Positions 1 to 7,315 of a DNA stretch of 39,598 nt are shown here, in pieces; the stretch's first letter is position 1, and each line of letters starts with the position of its first letter. The translations under genes were made by a program, and so were the position numbers. The notes under the pieces were generated by a model. The model was not told where the DNA came from. It did no database searches and saw only the letters and a list, made by a program, of their open reading frames with translations. The DNA comes from Aureispira sp964404215 (GTDB taxonomy: Bacteria; Bacteroidota; Bacteroidia; Chitinophagales; Saprospiraceae). Location of the stretch: NCBI GenBank assembly GCA_964404215.1, contig CAYOJF010000045.1, positions 1-39,598 of the forward strand, read 5' to 3'.

Positions 1-341
1 ACCAAATCATCTTGCCAATCTTCGTTCATATCAAGAAAACAATACCCTTCGTATAAATCCATATTAAGTGGCACTATTGCTATCGTATCCCATTGTGCAG
101 CTTCTTTTATGGCGAGCACTATACTATCGTGACGAGGATAAAAATTACCATCATACTCTTCCTCACTCCAAAAAATTTCCGCTCGAATTTGCTGTTGATG
201 AATAACGGTATCCAGACGGTACTTTTCTGTCCATTTTACTTCACTATATGGATAAGGATTTTGAATACAAATTTCTTTTTCTCCACATCCAGTGAAGAAC
301 AACCACAAGCAAATCAATACTAAAAAGTAATTTATCTGCAT
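1..341 (-). CDS. Lipoprotein of unknown function, 3' part missing (runs off left edge)
   Basis: The minus-strand frame is open from an ATG at 341 to the window edge (113 codons, no stop), so the C-terminal part lies outside. The product starts with a basic-poor but hydrophobic leader and a lipobox-like FFTGC with Cys19, followed by GEKE, so it is probably exported and lipidated. The visible part is rich in Trp, Asp, Glu and Tyr and matches no family I recognise. The start lies 2 bases after the stop of the thioesterase gene at 344, so the two are probably co-transcribed. The plus-strand reading of the same bases lacks any protein-like features. Existence as a gene is well supported; function is unknown. 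Confidence 0.7.
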   Translation of the reverse strand, partial: MQINYFLVLICLWLFFTGCGEKEICIQNPYPYSEVKWTEKYRLDTVIHQQQIRAEIFWSEEEYDGNFYPRHDSIVLAIKEAAQWDTIAIVPLNMDLYEGYCFLDMNEDWQDDL

Positions 342-343
342 CC

Positions 344-865
344 CTACAATAATTCCATCAACTCTTCTTTCATTTTAGAAGATTCCTCTTTATTGAGTCG
401 CCCAGACAATAACAAACGCATTTTTCGACGACGAAGAGCTTCATCATAACGAGTTTGTTCTTCGGCTGTCAGTGCAAGAACAGCAGGGACTTCTATAGGC
501 CTTTTTTTAGCATCATCGACGGCTACAAAAGTAAAATAAGCATCATTACAACGTCTTGTATTAGCCCCCTTCATATTAGAAGAAAATACCTCCACATACA
601 CTTCTACAGAAGTAGTAAAGGCTCGAGTTACCACACACTGTATGGTAATGACATCTCCCAACGGAATTGGTTTCTCAAAAGAAACATTATCCACAGAAAC
701 AGTTACAACATAACTTTCACAATGCTTACCAGCACATATCCCAGCAGCAATATCCATCCATCGCATAAGATTCCCCCCCATTAAATTATTGATAGGATTG
801 GTATCATTCGGCATAATCATTTCTGTCATGATCGTGCGAGAGGCAGATATTTTCTTGGCTTCCAT
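344..865 (-). CDS. Acyl-CoA thioesterase, hot-dog fold (YciA/ACOT-like)
   Basis: The protein (173 residues from this start) matches the hot-dog acyl-CoA hydrolase family, which cleaves acyl-CoA to free acid and CoA in the cytoplasm. The N-terminal half has the family signature PNDTNPINNLMGGNLMRWMD, with Asn, Gly-Gly and the Asp on the long hot-dog helix. A central strand region (VSVDNVSFEKPIPLGD) and a sheet edge ending DAYFTFVAVD follow. The C-terminal 45 residues are a charged helix (EEQTRYDEALRRRK), common in this family. I chose the ATG at 865. The frame is open further to a GTG at 919, but those 18 extra residues are unlike the family. The substrate chain length cannot be read from sequence. 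The downstream gene is a lipoprotein 2 bases away. Confidence 0.9.
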   Translation of the reverse strand: MEAKKISASRTIMTEMIMPNDTNPINNLMGGNLMRWMDIAAGICAGKHCESYVVTVSVDNVSFEKPIPLGDVITIQCVVTRAFTTSVEVYVEVFSSNMKGANTRRCNDAYFTFVAVDDAKKRPIEVPAVLALTAEEQTRYDEALRRRKMRLLLSGRLNKEESSKMKEELMELL

Positions 866-972
866 ATTTATAGTATTAAATCGTTCATTTTTTTGTATCT
901 TAGAGTATCTGACGACCACTACAGTCAGCTTATTTTTTCACACTCTAAATTCATCGCACAAACATACAAATT

Positions 973-1464
973 ATGAAACAGATACTTTTCATTTTAGTTG
1001 CTTTTAGTTCATTTTTCAGTTGCACAGATTCTACCACGCCAACAGAAGTTGATCCCTCAACACCTTCTACAGAAACACCTGTTGTGTTTAAATTATCATC
1101 TACCGCAGATTCACTGTATCACCTAGTAGGCGAAAAGCACGATACGGCGATGTTATTGATGTCTAATATTGCCAATGCTAGAGCAGCTGTCCGATCTGCA
1201 ATGAAAGAAAACAGCCATCTAAAAGCAGTAGAGGAGATATCCCTAGAACAACTATTAGCACTCAATAATGCCGATAAAGCCATGATGACATGGATGAACG
1301 AATTTAAAAACATAGAAATGGATGAAGAAACTTATCAAGCCTGGTCAGAAGACGAAATCATGGATTACCTCCAGAAAGAAGAAACCAAAATAGAAACCGT
1401 TCATCAAGAAATGCTAGAAAGTATTGCCAAAGCTAAGGCAATGGTAGCCAGATATAAAAAATAA
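973..1464 (+). CDS. Small helical lipoprotein of unknown function
   Basis: A 163-residue protein with a lipoprotein signal: MKQILFILVAF then SFFSC, with Cys17 as the predicted lipidated residue. A Thr/Pro/Ser-rich linker (to about residue 37) precedes a mostly helical domain rich in Glu, Lys, Met and Ala (about 40-163). It resembles the small Bacteroidota lipoproteins with an HDxxMxxM-like helical domain (here KHDTAMLLM), of unknown role. The gene is divergent from the thioesterase and only 3 bases ahead of the next lipoprotein gene, so the pair is probably one operon. Function is not known. Confidence 0.75.
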   Translation: MKQILFILVAFSSFFSCTDSTTPTEVDPSTPSTETPVVFKLSSTADSLYHLVGEKHDTAMLLMSNIANARAAVRSAMKENSHLKAVEEISLEQLLALNNADKAMMTWMNEFKNIEMDEETYQAWSEDEIMDYLQKEETKIETVHQEMLESIAKAKAMVARYKK

Positions 1465-1467
1465 ACC

Positions 1468-2538
1468 ATGTCTAATCTAACCCTTATTTTGTCTATTGCT
1501 TTGATTGTATTACTTCTCTATGCTTGTCAGAGCGGAAAGGTACAAGGCGACATTCATCCTGACATCCCCGCCTTGCCACTGAGTCAGTCCGAAAACCTAT
1601 CACTACAGCAGCTTCCACATATTACTACGATACAGTATGCCCCTGATGGAAATATTCATGCGATAGGTCGAAGACCTGAAGATACGACTATGCCTAATCG
1701 TTTGCATAAATATCTCTTCATTTATACACCAAATTTCGAACTCATTGAGCAGCGTTTAATTACTAAAGATAAAAATTTTGTAGCTATAGTTGACCCACAG
1801 TCAAATGTCTACTGTAGCAAATCTGGCTCTGCGATGATGAAATATAGCTATCCTGACTACAAGGCTAGCCAATTGGAGTTCCACCCCATAGCTACACGAC
1901 TAAACGAAATAGCTAATAGAGAACTAAGATCATCCAAAAATACCCCCAATTATAAAGAATATAAACGCCTAAAGAAAGAAGGAAAAGAGGACGAGATTGA
2001 TGCTAACCGTAAAGAAGTTGCTAAGGCTCTACAACAATGCTACGAACAACACTTGGACTTAGATGCCATTGATTATGGAGTTTATCATAGTGGGAAATAT
2101 GTATTTTTCATGAAAAATGGAAAACAATATAGGCTGAATAGCTATCAAGGAATGAATGGAAAAGCATCTTTATCATCCTTCCTAAAAAAACAAAGTAAAA
2201 TTATCATCTATAGACACCACAACCGTGATGATAAGGGACGTTCTATTGCAAATATGCTCTTGCTGGAACAGCATAAGAAAAAAGGAATCAACCTTCAAGA
2301 TCGTTTAGTACAAATAGATTATGCTGTTTCTGAAAAGAAAACCACTTTCGAAAATTGGCCTAACACTGGTTATACCAAAGCATTTTACTATTACCAGCTT
2401 AACTTCAACCAAGCGACAGCGACTTTCAAAATAGAGCAAAATGTCAAAAGTAAAAACAAGATAGAAGTTATTGGACAAGAAGAGGCTCCCGTTTGTTTTC
2501 TCAGAGGAAATGAGTGGTATGTAGTCCAACCCATCTAA
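1468..2538 (+). CDS. Lipoprotein of unknown function
   Basis: A 356-residue protein starting with a hydrophobic leader and lipobox LLYAC (Cys20), so a predicted lipoprotein. The mature part has no motif I recognise. It opens with an extended segment containing a QYAPDGNIHAIGR stretch reminiscent of beta-propeller blades. It then has a strongly charged helical section (about 150-195, Lys/Glu-rich), then mixed strands to the end. It begins 3 bases after the preceding lipoprotein gene, so co-transcription and perhaps a shared role at the envelope are likely. No T9SS tail is present. A clear hairpin terminator is not visible after it, although a T-run follows the stop at about 2546-2553. Confidence 0.75.
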   Translation: MSNLTLILSIALIVLLLYACQSGKVQGDIHPDIPALPLSQSENLSLQQLPHITTIQYAPDGNIHAIGRRPEDTTMPNRLHKYLFIYTPNFELIEQRLITKDKNFVAIVDPQSNVYCSKSGSAMMKYSYPDYKASQLEFHPIATRLNEIANRELRSSKNTPNYKEYKRLKKEGKEDEIDANRKEVAKALQQCYEQHLDLDAIDYGVYHSGKYVFFMKNGKQYRLNSYQGMNGKASLSSFLKKQSKIIIYRHHNRDDKGRSIANMLLLEQHKKKGINLQDRLVQIDYAVSEKKTTFENWPNTGYTKAFYYYQLNFNQATATFKIEQNVKSKNKIEVIGQEEAPVCFLRGNEWYVVQPI

Positions 2539-2577
2539 GAGCTCTTTTTTTAATAGAAATGCTTTTATCGCAACTCG

Positions 2578-2607
2578 TTTGGTGTCCTGCTCAGAAATAT
2601 ATTTTCC
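2578..2607 (+). promoter_or_regulatory. Weak candidate Bacteroidota-type promoter
   Basis: TTTG at 2578-2581, an 18-base spacer, then TATTTTCC at 2600-2607. The Bacteroidota sigma consensus is TTTG, 17-19 bases, TAnnTTTG. The -33 part and spacing fit, but the -7 part matches only in TA and TT. Transcription would start about 20 bases before the ATG at 2633. This is a motif match only. Confidence 0.22.
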
Positions 2608-2632
2608 TAATTGAGTTCTAAAATATTTGGTT

Positions 2633-4849
2633 ATGAAACTATTCAGAAGCTACCTTCTTCTTCTTTTTTGTGGTATGGGTCTGTGTTCTCTATCGGCACA
2701 AATCAATCGGCTTTCTATTCCATTTGAAGATAGCAGTGGTCAGACTCTATCTTATGCTCTAGCTGGGGGACTCAACAACCCTCAATTTTCTACATTAGAC
2801 CTCAATGGTGATAGTAATCTTGATTTAGTGTATTTTGATCGTCAAGGTAATATTTTTGTTCCATTCATACATCAAAACAATCGCTACGAGTTGGCACCTA
2901 ATTACCAGTCTATTTTCCCTACAGTAGAACGATTTGCTCTCTTCCGAGATTACAACTGCGATGGAATTAAAGACCTATTTAGTTACAACTATGATGACAA
3001 TAGCAATCGAGTCGGCATAGCTGTTTATCAAGGTGGCAGAAACAGTCAAAATCAACTCGACTTTAGCTTGGCGAAACCTATACTAGAATATACCTTCAAA
3101 CGACAAACCAATCGAATGAATATCTCTATTTCAGATATTGATTTACCTGCCATAGATGACATTGACAACGATGGGGATTTGGATATTCTCAACTTTAATA
3201 GTGCGGGGGGCTATGTCGAATACTTTGAAAATCAATCGCAAGAATTGGGCTATGGCTGCGACAGCCTTATCTATACTTATGAAGATGATTGTTGGGGGCG
3301 TTTCTACGAAAGTGGTGTGACCGAAGTCATCAATCTCAGCAACGCTATAGACAGCTGTGCTAATCTATCAGGATGGACTCCCGTTCGTTCTCCTAGACAC
3401 GCAGGCTCTACACTTCTGACACTGGATATGGATAATGATGGGGACAAGGAATTGATTTTGGGGGACTTGTCTTTCAGCAATCTCAATTTGCTGACCAATT
3501 CAGGCAATAGTGATACAGCATTCATAACTTCACAAGAAGTCTATTTTCCACAAAATACAATTCCTATCAATTTAGACATTTTCCCAGCTGCTTTTTACGA
3601 AGATGTCAACCACGATGGCAAAAAGGACTTGTTAGTTGCTCCCAATATTGAAAGCAATGCTCAAAATAAACAGGTACTATTTTATCAAAATACAGGCTCT
3701 AGCACACAACCCATTTTTGACTACCAGTCCAATGATTTTTTGGTCAAAGACATGATTGACTTAGGAACAGGAGCTTTCCCTACGCTAGTAGATATCAATG
3801 GAGACGGTTTGCTAGATTTAGTGGTTGGCAATTTCTATACCTTTATCCAGACAGGCGTTCGAGAAAGTAGTCTATACTATTATGAAAATATAGGTACCTC
3901 TACTCAAGCTCGTTTTCGATTACGATCTCGAAATTTTGCCAATTTAAAACAATATAATTTTGATCGAATAGCCCCTACTTTTGGTGACTGGGATAATGAT
4001 GGTGATTTGGATTTATTGATTGGGTTAGAAAATGGTAAATTAATGTATATAACTAATCAAGGCAATAGCACTACCCCTAACTACACAGGGCTATTCCCCA
4101 ATTATGCCAATATTGATGTGGGTAACAATGCGATGCCACAATTGGTAGATGCAGATAGAGATGGTGACTTGGATTTACTTATTGGAGAACGCAATGGCAA
4201 TACCAACTATTTTGAGAATACAGGTAATGCCAACACTCCTACTATTAGTAATGTTCCGACTACGGCTAGCTTTGGCTTCGTAGATGCCAAAATCGCAGGA
4301 CAAATCAATGGCAATTCTGCTCCACTACTCGTTGAAATAGGAAATGAGTATCATTTTTTTGTAGGAAATCAAGCAGGTAATTTTTGGCATTTTACAGATG
4401 TAGATAATAATCTAACAGGAAGTTTCCAAAGAGTAAATAGTTCCCTTGATCTAATAGATGATGGTAGTATTACAGCTCCGACCTTAGGCGATCTAGATGC
4501 AGATGGTCAACTAGATTTGATCTTGGGAAACCAACGAGGAGGACTGACCGCCTATACAGATCCTGCTCTACCCAACTACTTTATCCTAAACCAGTCCTCC
4601 AATAAAAAAGTAATAATCTACCCCAATCCAACTTCCAATAGCATCAAAATTGACTTCCCCTACGTTATTAATAATAACGTACTTATCAGTATATTTACTC
4701 CTGTTGGTCAATTGGTTTACCATCAAGAACACTGGTTTGATGACACTTCAGATGATTTGTCCCTTGATTTTTTATCTACAGGAAGCTACATGATCCGCCT
4801 TCAGACCTCCACCTCAATTCATACACAAATCTTATTGATAACAAAATAA
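2633..4849 (+). CDS. Secreted FG-GAP/VCBS repeat protein with T9SS type A sorting domain
   Basis: A protein of 738 residues with a signal peptide (MKLFRSYLLLLF, cleavage near SLSAQ). It has at least eight calcium-binding-type acidic loops of the FG-GAP/VCBS kind, spread along the protein, such as DLNGDSNLDL, DIDNDGDLDI, DMDNDGDKEL, DINGDGLLDL, DWDNDGDLDL and DADRDGDLDL. Such repeats usually build a beta-propeller. The last 80 residues are a T9SS sorting domain (YPNPTSNS, later GQLVYHQ and GSYMIRLQ). Paired cysteines occur in DYNCDG, YGCDSL and DDCWG, and all three motifs also occur in the next two proteins, so the three are paralogues. I chose the ATG at 2633; a TTG at 2627 is in frame but less likely. 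It lies 8 bases ahead of the next gene and probably shares its transcript. Ligand unknown. Confidence 0.9.
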   Translation: MKLFRSYLLLLFCGMGLCSLSAQINRLSIPFEDSSGQTLSYALAGGLNNPQFSTLDLNGDSNLDLVYFDRQGNIFVPFIHQNNRYELAPNYQSIFPTVERFALFRDYNCDGIKDLFSYNYDDNSNRVGIAVYQGGRNSQNQLDFSLAKPILEYTFKRQTNRMNISISDIDLPAIDDIDNDGDLDILNFNSAGGYVEYFENQSQELGYGCDSLIYTYEDDCWGRFYESGVTEVINLSNAIDSCANLSGWTPVRSPRHAGSTLLTLDMDNDGDKELILGDLSFSNLNLLTNSGNSDTAFITSQEVYFPQNTIPINLDIFPAAFYEDVNHDGKKDLLVAPNIESNAQNKQVLFYQNTGSSTQPIFDYQSNDFLVKDMIDLGTGAFPTLVDINGDGLLDLVVGNFYTFIQTGVRESSLYYYENIGTSTQARFRLRSRNFANLKQYNFDRIAPTFGDWDNDGDLDLLIGLENGKLMYITNQGNSTTPNYTGLFPNYANIDVGNNAMPQLVDADRDGDLDLLIGERNGNTNYFENTGNANTPTISNVPTTASFGFVDAKIAGQINGNSAPLLVEIGNEYHFFVGNQAGNFWHFTDVDNNLTGSFQRVNSSLDLIDDGSITAPTLGDLDADGQLDLILGNQRGGLTAYTDPALPNYFILNQSSNKKVIIYPNPTSNSIKIDFPYVINNNVLISIFTPVGQLVYHQEHWFDDTSDDLSLDFLSTGSYMIRLQTSTSIHTQILLITK

Positions 4850-4857
4850 CACGACTC

Positions 4858-7176
4858 ATGAACAAAATTATTTTTACGCTTTTTAGTGTACTCTGTGCAC
4901 AGGCATTGTTAGCCCAAACCAACCTCCAATCGGTCAATTTCCCGCTAGTAGATCAAGCTGGAAACACCCTAGTCAATCCTTGGGCAGGAGGACTAAATTT
5001 ACCACAGTTTTCAGCAGTAGATTTAAACAATGATGGAATCATGGACTTGGCTGTCTATGATAGAGATGGTCAATGTGTGACACCTTATATCAACAGAGGC
5101 ACTCCCAATCAAGTAGATTATCATTATGCCCCTGAGTACATTGATAGATTACCACAAGGTATTTTCAATTATATGCTTTTCAGAGATTACAACTGTGATG
5201 GCATTATGGATATCTTTGCTCATAGTCAACCACCTGGACAAGGTTCTGGTATGGGGGTATGGGAAGGAAGTTATGATGTAGATAATAAAATCCAGTACAC
5301 TAAAATAGTAGAAACATTAAAGTATGATTATGGACGTACCTTCCTAGGGACGATCTTTGTTTTCAATACGGATGTACCTGCTGTAGATGATGTAGATGGT
5401 GATGGTGATCTGGATATTTTATGTTTTACATTGAATTTTTCTTTTGCCAAAAATATACAATACTATAAAAATACTTCTGTAGAAGATGGCTATGGCTGTG
5501 ATTCCCTTATTTTCAGACTCGAAAATGAATGTTTTGGGCAGTTAGAAGAAACAGGTATAGCTAGTATTTGCAACTTTAGCCCTGACACAGATAGTTGTAG
5601 AAATAACCGTTACTGGGACGGGCCATTGCGTACTGTTATGCCACATATCAATGAAGCTATGGCCAATAGCTATATGCGTAACGGAAGGCACATTGGAGCC
5701 AGTATGTCTGCGACTATTGATTATGATGGTAATGGTACCAAAGATTTAGCCTTAGGGGGCGTTAGCTATAAAAACATCAATATGGTCACTACCATCAACT
5801 ACAACAACAGTGACTCTTTATTAGCAGTAGCACAAGACACCCTATTTCCTTCCAATGACAAACCAGTTGATGTCTTTGCCTTTGCTTCTGCTTACTTCTT
5901 AGATGTAGACAATGACAATATCGTTGATATGATTGCTGCACCAACAGAAACAGGAATTTGCGAAGCAGTTAAAGATAGTGTCGCTTGGTATTACAAAAAT
6001 ACCAGTAGTACTCCTACCATGCAGTTTGTCTTCCAACAAAAAGACTTCTTAGTTGGAGGAATGCTAGACTTAGGTCAAAACACCTTCCCTGTCATTCATG
6101 ATTTTGATGGTGATGGCTTATTAGATATTTTGCTTGGTGGAAAAGGGCGTTGTCAAGATCCTCTAGTACCTGGTCTTCAGGGAGCAGGAACCTACAAAAG
6201 TGGATTAACATTGCTTCGCAATACGGGTACCGCCACGGCTCCTAGTTTTGTAGTAGCTACCCGTGACTATGCTCTACTAGACACCCTTAGTATCAATAAC
6301 CCACACCCTGCCTTGGGAGATATGGACGGTGATGGCGATATGGATATGATGATAGGCGGCAGCGATGGTAAAATTGCTTATTTTGAAAACAAAGGAGGGG
6401 CTGGAAATCCTTGCCTCTGGAACAATCCTATCTACAACTATCAGGGTATTGATGCTGGAGATGAAAGTGCTCCTACTCTAGGTGACCTAGATGGAGACGG
6501 TGATATGGATCTCATTGTTGGAAACTTTGGTGGCAATGTAAAGTATTATGAAAATGGCGGTTCTATCGGTAACCCCATGTTCTCGCCTACTCCACTGACC
6601 GATACACTTGGGGGATATGGTATTGCCGCTAATTTTGGAAGAATTACGACTCCATTTTGTTATAATAATGGAGGAAATTGGGAACTATTCATCGGTCAAC
6701 AAAGTGGTCAAATTGCTCGCTTAAATAATATCAATAATAACGTACTAGGTGTTTATGATACCCTATCAGAAAACTTGTTAGGTAACGATATTGGTAAAAT
6801 GACAGATATTGCCGTAGCTGACCTCAACAATGATGGGTTCCTAGACTATGTCGTAGGAAATGTAAAAGGTGGTCTCAATATATTGACTGATCCACAGGCG
6901 ATTCTCACTCAAAACATGATCAATCAGCCTAAACAAAACTTACAGATCTATCCTAATCCTGCTCATCAGCATTTGAATATTGTATTGGATTATCCTACGA
7001 CAGAGACTGTTTCGTTTACTTGTTACAATGCTCTTGGTCAAGCATTACTACAAAATCAAAAAGTGGCTGGAGAGCAGCAATATCAATTGGACATTAGCAA
7101 CCTGCCTGCTGGCATTTATTTCTTACAATTAGAAACAGCTAATAAACAAATTTCGGCTCCTTTTGTGAAGCAATAA
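4858..7176 (+). CDS. Secreted FG-GAP/VCBS repeat protein with T9SS sorting domain (tandem copy 1)
   Basis: A 772-residue protein with a clear signal peptide (MNKIIFTLFS to ALLAQ). It is built from repeated VCBS/FG-GAP segments with Asp-rich loops: DLNNDGIMDL, DYNCDGIMDI, DVDGDGDLDI, DYDGNGTKDL, DVDNDNIVDM, DFDGDGLLDI, DMDGDGDMDM, DLDGDGDMDL and DLNNDGFLDY. A beta-propeller that binds calcium is expected from the family. The C-terminal 80 residues (from YPNPAHQH) are a T9SS type A sorting domain, so the protein should be exported and anchored or released at the cell surface. It follows the preceding paralogue by 8 bases and is followed by a terminator at 7214. It is about 92% identical to the next gene. 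The binding partner is unknown. Confidence 0.92.
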   Translation: MNKIIFTLFSVLCAQALLAQTNLQSVNFPLVDQAGNTLVNPWAGGLNLPQFSAVDLNNDGIMDLAVYDRDGQCVTPYINRGTPNQVDYHYAPEYIDRLPQGIFNYMLFRDYNCDGIMDIFAHSQPPGQGSGMGVWEGSYDVDNKIQYTKIVETLKYDYGRTFLGTIFVFNTDVPAVDDVDGDGDLDILCFTLNFSFAKNIQYYKNTSVEDGYGCDSLIFRLENECFGQLEETGIASICNFSPDTDSCRNNRYWDGPLRTVMPHINEAMANSYMRNGRHIGASMSATIDYDGNGTKDLALGGVSYKNINMVTTINYNNSDSLLAVAQDTLFPSNDKPVDVFAFASAYFLDVDNDNIVDMIAAPTETGICEAVKDSVAWYYKNTSSTPTMQFVFQQKDFLVGGMLDLGQNTFPVIHDFDGDGLLDILLGGKGRCQDPLVPGLQGAGTYKSGLTLLRNTGTATAPSFVVATRDYALLDTLSINNPHPALGDMDGDGDMDMMIGGSDGKIAYFENKGGAGNPCLWNNPIYNYQGIDAGDESAPTLGDLDGDGDMDLIVGNFGGNVKYYENGGSIGNPMFSPTPLTDTLGGYGIAANFGRITTPFCYNNGGNWELFIGQQSGQIARLNNINNNVLGVYDTLSENLLGNDIGKMTDIAVADLNNDGFLDYVVGNVKGGLNILTDPQAILTQNMINQPKQNLQIYPNPAHQHLNIVLDYPTTETVSFTCYNALGQALLQNQKVAGEQQYQLDISNLPAGIYFLQLETANKQISAPFVKQ
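5348..5579 (+). repeat. Perfect 232-bp match to 7806-8037 (tandem copy 1)
   Basis: These 232 bases are identical, base for base by my reading, to 7806-8037 in the next gene (offset 2458). Just outside, both copies differ at many third positions and at some amino acids. The tract encodes the second calcium-loop segment around DVDGDGDLDI and the YGCDSL cysteine. Confidence 0.9.
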
Positions 7177-7213
7177 AACTAAGCTTTTAGAATACGACTT
7201 TTTTCAAAGAAAA

Positions 7214-7245
7214 CCCCCTAAATCAAGTGGATTTAGGAGGTTTTT
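7214..7245 (+). terminator. Rho-independent terminator after tandem copy 1
   Basis: The arms CCCCCTAAATC (7214-7224) and GATTTAGGAGG (7230-7240) pair with one C-A mismatch around the loop AAGTG, followed by TTTTT. It lies 37 bases after the stop of the preceding gene and ends the 2633-7176 transcript. Confidence 0.85.
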
Positions 7246-7315
7246 CTTTCCTCTAGGTTATACTTATTTAGTATATTTATACACCAACATTATTAATAGC
7301 GAAATAATACCAATC

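Noticed and set aside
93..323. A 76-codon plus-strand frame at the left edge
   Set aside because: It mirrors the minus-strand lipoprotein frame, which has a start, a lipobox and a good distance to its neighbour; the plus-strand product has no protein-like pattern.
866..919. GTG at 919 as start of the thioesterase
   Set aside because: The extra 18 residues do not match the family, and an ATG at 865 gives the usual N-terminus.
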